A stretch of DNA of 64,000 nucleotides from Liolophura sinensis (taxonomy: Eukaryota; Mollusca; Polyplacophora; Chitonida; Chitonidae): NCBI RefSeq assembly GCF_032854445.1, contig NC_088302.1, forward strand, positions 11,157,338-11,221,337, read 5' to 3'. A program made the translations under genes and the position numbers. Position 1 is the stretch's first letter. Every line of letters starts with the position of its first letter. Below are positions 58,741 through 64,000 of this stretch, piece after piece. The notes beneath the pieces are model-generated. The model did not search any database, was not told the DNA's origin, and was given only the letters and a program-made list of their open reading frames with translations.

Positions 58741-59224
58741 TAAGTTAAGGAACTGAGGGGGTTGGGGGTAGGGTGTGGGGCGGGTTGGGTCTGTAGATGG
58801 GAGTTAGCTGGGATTGTAAACTATCGGGATCTGATTGGGGATTTTAGTTTTTATCACTGATTTTAAAGTTTTTTGATATCTGAAATGAAATAAGTCATTC
58901 AGTCGAATGCAAATATGTATATACCTGAATGTGTAAATAGTCCATAGATTCTCGCGTGATTCATCGCAGCTCTTTTCTTAAAATTCTAAAATGTTTTAAT
59001 TTTTATGTATATTTTTATATATACATATACATATAACTACCGATATCTTGTTGTGACTATACATATATACCACGTCAACATGTGCTACCCTTGGTTTGTT
59101 GTCAGCTTTCAATCCAAGACCTGAGATTTCTTTTTTCCATTAATTGTTGTGTCATTTAAGAATACCCTTAGCATTACTGTCACTTTACAAATGTCAAGTC
59201 ACATAATTTTTATAAGTGCAGTAA

Positions 59225-59230
59225 AATAAA
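59225..59230 (+). terminator. Poly(A) signal AATAAA, copy 2
   Basis: Same position relative to the stop codon as in copy 1 (485 versus 486 bases). Confidence 0.5.
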
Positions 59231-59344
59231 TATTTGTACCAAGGAATGAAAACTATGCTTTAACACATCAGTAATGACACCAATGGCAAGTGAAGTAACT
59301 ATGTGACCGTTAGAAATAATCCCTTCAGAACTCAAGAAGGTTAG

Positions 59345-59705
59345 TATCTATGTGAATGTTGACGAAAATAGTTCCAACTACAGTTAAGGGAAATATCTTT
59401 GTTAATATTAAGGGGGGAAAGTTGCGAATTCAGTAAGAAAAGTGACAGTGTAAATGCTGAGGAAAACAGTCCTGCTTGAAGAAAGAAATGTTGCTCTGTG
59501 AATGTTAGGGGGAAAAATTTGTAAATACAGGAAGGCAAATGGCTGTGTGAATATTGAGCAAAGCCGTCCCAGTTGTTGAAAGAAATGTCGGTTTGTGAAT
59601 GTTAAGGGAAAATAGTGACAAATCCAGAAAGGAAAGTGGCTGTGAGAATCTTGAAGAAAACAGTTGCAGCTGTAGAACAGAAAGTAGCTTGGTGAACGCT
59701 ACAGG
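59345..59705. repeat. 49-bp minisatellite, unit 2
   Basis: Counterpart of 48784-49146 with the same copy order and a few substitutions. Confidence 0.85.
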
Positions 59706-59992
59706 AAACATTTACAACGGCACTAAGGAATGTATATATCCTATTAGAGCCGTCAAGATATAGTTCATGGTGTCTAATATTTACATATATATGTTTCTTT
59801 ATGGCTTCTTGTGTGGATCAGTGTCATGGGGAGAGTAAATTCGTGTATGAGCACGTATCTGGTAACTGCGCATGCTCCTAGTGGTCTCTCTAATGGTTTC
59901 TTGGTTGTTCATGTCTGTGTCTGTATATCTCACAATCTGAACACGCCGGTTTTTGTGTTATGCTGATGTGGTGGTTTATCTCTTCACGCAGG

Positions 59993-60425
59993 AAGTGGTC
60001 TATGTCTGGTGATCTCGTATAACGTGAATTATGTCGGTGATCCGGTATAAAGTCTCAAGTGATATTCTAGTATGAGAGGTGGTTTGTTTCTGGTAATGGA
60101 CTCATCGGGTAGTTTATTTCTGGTGATCTCACATAAAGTGGTTTATGTCTGGTGATCTCGTATGAAGTGGCTTATGTCTGATTATTTTCTCATGTAAAGT
60201 GGCTTACACGTATGTTCGGTGACCTCATTTAAAGTGTTTTATGTCTGGTGATCTCACATAAAGTGGTTTATGTCTGGTGATCTCATATACAGTGGTTTAT
60301 GTCTGGTGATCTCATATAAAGTGGTTTATGTCTGGTGATCTTCTCATGTAAAGTGGTTTACACGTATGTCCGGTGATCTTGTTTGAAGTGGTGAATGTCT
60401 TGTGATCTCGTATGAAGTGCTCTTT
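59993..60425. repeat. 29-bp minisatellite, unit 2
   Basis: Same motifs as 49430-50010 but with fewer copies; one of the two long ACACGTATGTCC-containing blocks is missing. Confidence 0.88.
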
Positions 60426-61786
60426 GTGTTTTAGGCATATGATGCAGTCTTTTGTGGTATATTAAGTCTACATTGTATGTTATCAGATCTGTTGGAATGT
60501 TGGAATTTTACCACGGTGACAGAGTATTACTTTTATCGTCGTATTAACACGTGTGTGTCATATACAAATACATGTTGTTTTTTTTTTTAAATATTAGTTT
60601 TTATTTGTTACTTAAGTTTGCATATGTTGGCGCTGTAGGGTTAGGTAAAGTGATTATCTATCTGAACAAGCGTATGTCAGGATTTCAGTGTCTTCTATCT
60701 AGTATAGCGTTTTGCTGGTGATGTGTCTTCATGTGTACTGGGATTTGTACACTTTATCAAAGGATTTTAGATTTTGTTTTTGTGTATCATTGGAGGCGGA
60801 AGTGATGAGGATGGGACGTAGTATTGATGGGCTTATTCATGAGTCAGTGTACACTGGAGTGTGTGTGACAAAGCAGTTGCAGGTGCCTTTCTTTGCATGG
60901 ATAACAGGAGGCTGAGGTATGGCGGTACATTCACATAGTTACTTCCCTTGCCACATGTCCAGAAACCGAGTATTCTACAAACCAAACGTACAGTATATGA
61001 TATAGCAGATGCATACAAATCCGAAATTATCCAAACCAACTGTAACAATGTATATGGCACATTATATTACTTGTGTACAAGCCAGCTAATATCCAGATCA
61101 AAACTGTTGTATGTTATGCATAATAGTACATACATACAAGCCAAGTAATATCGAAACCAGAGGTAATGTATTTGTCACACAATACTACACCTTTGCAAAC
61201 CAAATGTTATCCGATCCAAAAGTAAAGGTTCTGATACAGAAATGCACAACCATCAGTGTTGTATATGCTAAGTAATACCACATATATACATGCTCTTTTA
61301 AAAACATCATTAAAATCTCTTGACTACTTTCCTTGGTCATAATATTTTGTTTTAAGGTGTGTTAAGATTTCTTAGTAGAAACTTTCTTGCCTTGTCATCT
61401 TTCTTTTTTTCTTGTTTTTGCCATGCCCATGAAAATTGTTTTCGGTTAAACAAAATCTGTATATTTCTGGTAACTTTATCATTTTTTTTTTACAATCTGC
61501 AATGTCTGACAAGCCAGGGGCTAGAACCGACATTATTTTACCACTCTCTGTTATAGGGTCTACAAATAAAGTAACCGTATGAAATAGCAGGATTTAAACC
61601 CAATATATGTTACACTTTTTAACAAGCCAAATTATTATATCTGTATACAAACTGTATTTGACGTGTATGTAATGGACGACAATAAAATTACAATAAATCA
61701 AAACCGTTTCGTAGTTTTCTTTCTGTAGGAAGTTTGTATGGTTACTTAATAGCGTTGATGTAAGCTCTTCCAAACCTTCTAAAACC

Positions 61787-61912
61787 GGGCTGGGACAGGT
61801 GGAAGATCTGTAAGGTTTCCTCTTATTCCACAAGATGCAAATGGAGTCCGAATCAGGATTGGACCAACGACCATCCGCAGATTGCTGACAGACCTTACGG
61901 GAAGGTAGTTCA
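61787..61912 (-). mobile_element. SINE family A, degraded, unit 2
   Basis: Counterpart of 51425-51550. Confidence 0.6.
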
Positions 61913-62740
61913 AGGATGCGCTGCTTTTGGATGGGTATATTGACTATGATAGTGTCCCGTTATCATGTGTGTCCTGGAAACACTTGATCTCCATGACGAC
62001 ATTGATAATACTTCTGCAACTGTACTGTTTTGTATTGCTTAAGTGTATTATTGCTTAAACTGCACCAATATACACTGAGCAAGATAAACGGCTCGCGGCA
62101 TTCATAAACGGATGCATCAGTGTTAAAAGACAATATCAGGAGTCCATATTTATTTTGATTGTGATCTTCACGGAGCTGTAGACGTCAATTGATCAATACG
62201 TATACCTACATGTATACCTGGGACTGATTCAACAAAGCCAATTTTGACTGCTTATACATAAAACTTGCGCTGCTCCCTCTGCAAAGATTCTAACTCGAAC
62301 GTCTTTGATTTGTTCAACATTTGAAGTAATTTCTGTGTATATTCTTTATAAATTGTCAGATTAATCTTGAAATTTTCGATTTGAATTTGGTGGATACTGA
62401 TTTTTCATTTGTTCATGAGTAGTGTATTTCATTGTCCAATATAATTACATGTAAGTACGTAAGTATAGTATGGTACGTACCTAACACGTGTTTTGGTTGG
62501 ATGATTTCTACATGTTAAATAAGCATAGTAGAATATCTAATATGTTTTTGGCGCGTTTGTTGGATGTCTAACACATTCCGTTTATTAAGATGATAGTTCT
62601 AGCGATTTAATGGATGCTATTGAAAACAAAAGATTAAGTTATCTGCATGATATATGCATAAGCACACATGTATATTTATATGCATGTTTCTATAGGAGTT
62701 TTGACAACCTGAGGCTAGTATCGCTAGATGGTATGTATTC

Positions 62741-64000
62741 ATGTATGTGTCTGTACTGCTTCTAGGCTATATGGAATACGACAATCTCAACTGTCTGCCT
62801 TCAATACATTTAAATCTGTGAGAAATGATACTCTTAACGTGGTATCACCGTATACGTAACGTTTTATTATACCAGTAACTCTTATGATGTTTGAGACAGT
62901 AACTGTTAGATGGTGTGTTAAGTTGGAAATGATGTGGCCTTTTGTCTAAAGCTGCAAAGGTTCTGTAAGCGAGTTGAAACATGCGATGTTTATGTATATG
63001 ATGTGCAAATACATGTGGTAATTTTGATTGATTTCATCTATGTTCTTGTAGAAACACATACAGTGATATTGTGTTACTTGTTCGTATAAGCAATGTTGGA
63101 AGACTTTGGCACAAAAAAGTTTACATTTGTGCTGTTACTGTCCGTTGTTTTCATTTATGGCATGGCGTTTGTATAAATGGGGTAATTTTACTGGAAGGAT
63201 ACGAAACTAATATGCCTGTCTTTTGCAAAATGCATCCTTTTTATGTAAGTTTTAAGTCGCTTTCAAAGTCAATTCACAGTGGTATCTCCTTGTAACAGCC
63301 CGGTCATGTATTTTCAGGGCTGCATGGAGTCACAGTATACTGACAGTGGGTTAACTAGAACCTTGTCTGTCCTCCAATATATACAGAGCATCTATCCAAG
63401 GAAGTACGAATATTGTGGATTTTAAAGTGTTAGTGCTTAAAATAGTTTGACTACCTCATGAATGTTATCTTAAGAGAAATGTGCCAAAAATTCCACTCTA
63501 TCATTGCGATATCGGAAAGTTGGTCAATCTCACCTTGGTTTCCTCTCCGGTCAAACGTGGGAAGGTTTGTCAACATTCTGTGTGGATCGTAGTACTTTTC
63601 TCCGTGCCTCTGTCAGGTTTCCTCCCAACTTAACGTAAAGTTAAATATTATTGAGTGGGAGGCAAAACACCAATCACATACAAAATTTGTTTTCATATCC
63701 AGTAGCAACTGAGCATTGTCCAGAGGCTTAAATTTTGAAAGTAATCTATATACTGATCTCAAAAATCAGATTTCTCATATTAATTTCGTATTTCGTCGGT
63801 GTATCGGTTTTCATTGTTTTTTTTCTTGGCAGCCGGAGGAGGGAGGAAGGGGTAGATTAATTGCTTTGACGAAGGGTCGGATCAGAAGCCCCTGTACGTG
63901 ATATAGATGAAGTTTGGGGGAGAAGTGAGAAACAACCAATCAAATGAACAAAACACCAATCAAATATGCAAATAGGTTCATTTATAATGCCAATCTCAAC
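62741..64000 (+). repeat. Tandem array unit 3, cut by the window edge
   Basis: Follows unit 2 and repeats its first 1.3 kb: the GGCTATATGGAATACGACAA block, GCAATGTTGGAAGACTTTGG, CCTCTCCGGTCAAACGTGGG and GACGAAGGGTCGGATCAGAA. At the edge it corresponds to about 53,740 in unit 2, so promoter module 2 and the first coding exon of a third gene would be expected 0.6-1 kb beyond. Confidence 0.9.
63530..63685 (+). mobile_element. SINE family A remnant, unit 3 start
   Basis: CCTCTCCGGTCAAACGTGGG, then AATATTATTGAGTGGGAGGC and AAAACACCAATCACATAC. It keeps more of the tail than the unit 2 copy. Confidence 0.75.

Larger units (their letters stand above)
52355..62740 (+). repeat. Tandem array unit 2 (about 10.39 kb)
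   Basis: Complete second unit. Its first kilobase is closer to unit 3 than to unit 1: units 2 and 3 both have the CCTTGTCT-TCCTCCA-TATA segment (about 52978-53030 and 63361-63413), which unit 1 lacks. Its gene body is closest to unit 1, the only other one available. Confidence 0.93.
58741..62740. other. 3' flank of copy 2: UTR, minisatellites, spacer
   Basis: Parallel to 48175-52354. No gene seen apart from shadows. An extra ATATTTATATGCATG insert near 62670 is absent from unit 1. Confidence 0.7.

Overview
The window is nuclear DNA from an animal. Genes are split by GT-AG introns, coding density is low, and interspersed repeats are abundant. The A+T-rich composition, the many TACATGTA-type words and several tRNA-derived SINE families suggest a lophotrochozoan invertebrate, most likely a mollusc. 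That placement is an inference; no species can be named from the sequence alone. There are no bacterial features, no CRISPR array and no convincing free-standing tRNA or rRNA gene.

Left part (1-10.5 kb): a 91-bp minisatellite; one good minus-strand exon of an unrecognised gene (1864-1993); a decayed non-LTR reverse-transcriptase fragment next to it; a probable minus-strand promoter and first exon near 3.9-4.1 kb with a perfect CRE and two MEF2-like sites; then repeats, including a MITE with inverted ends and a 9-bp target duplication.

Middle (10.5-29.6 kb): a plus-strand gene of the ENL/AF9 (MLLT1/MLLT3) family. Four exons are visible: two carry the YEATS domain, one is a linker, and a large terminal exon encodes a Ser/Lys-rich disordered region ending in the ANC1-homology domain. 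The short first coding exon was not found. An intron holds a 44-bp x 8 minisatellite with an internal hairpin.

29.6-41.6 kb: repeat-rich DNA, including young SINEs with perfect target-site duplications, around a plus-strand leucine-rich-repeat gene (large exon 36700-37431).

Right part (41.6-64 kb): a head-to-tail tandem array of a unit of about 10.4-10.8 kb. Two units are complete and a third is cut by the window edge. Each complete unit carries an intact ten-coding-exon gene for a 397-residue protein of no family I recognise, with a conserved exon structure, a Lys/Arg-rich middle and a Cys-Cys-containing basic tail. Its 5' region contains a doubled promoter/first-exon module with CREs. The two proteins differ at about 22 positions (hand count), concentrated in exons 1-2 and 9, while exon 8 is identical. 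This array is the best candidate here for an undescribed system.
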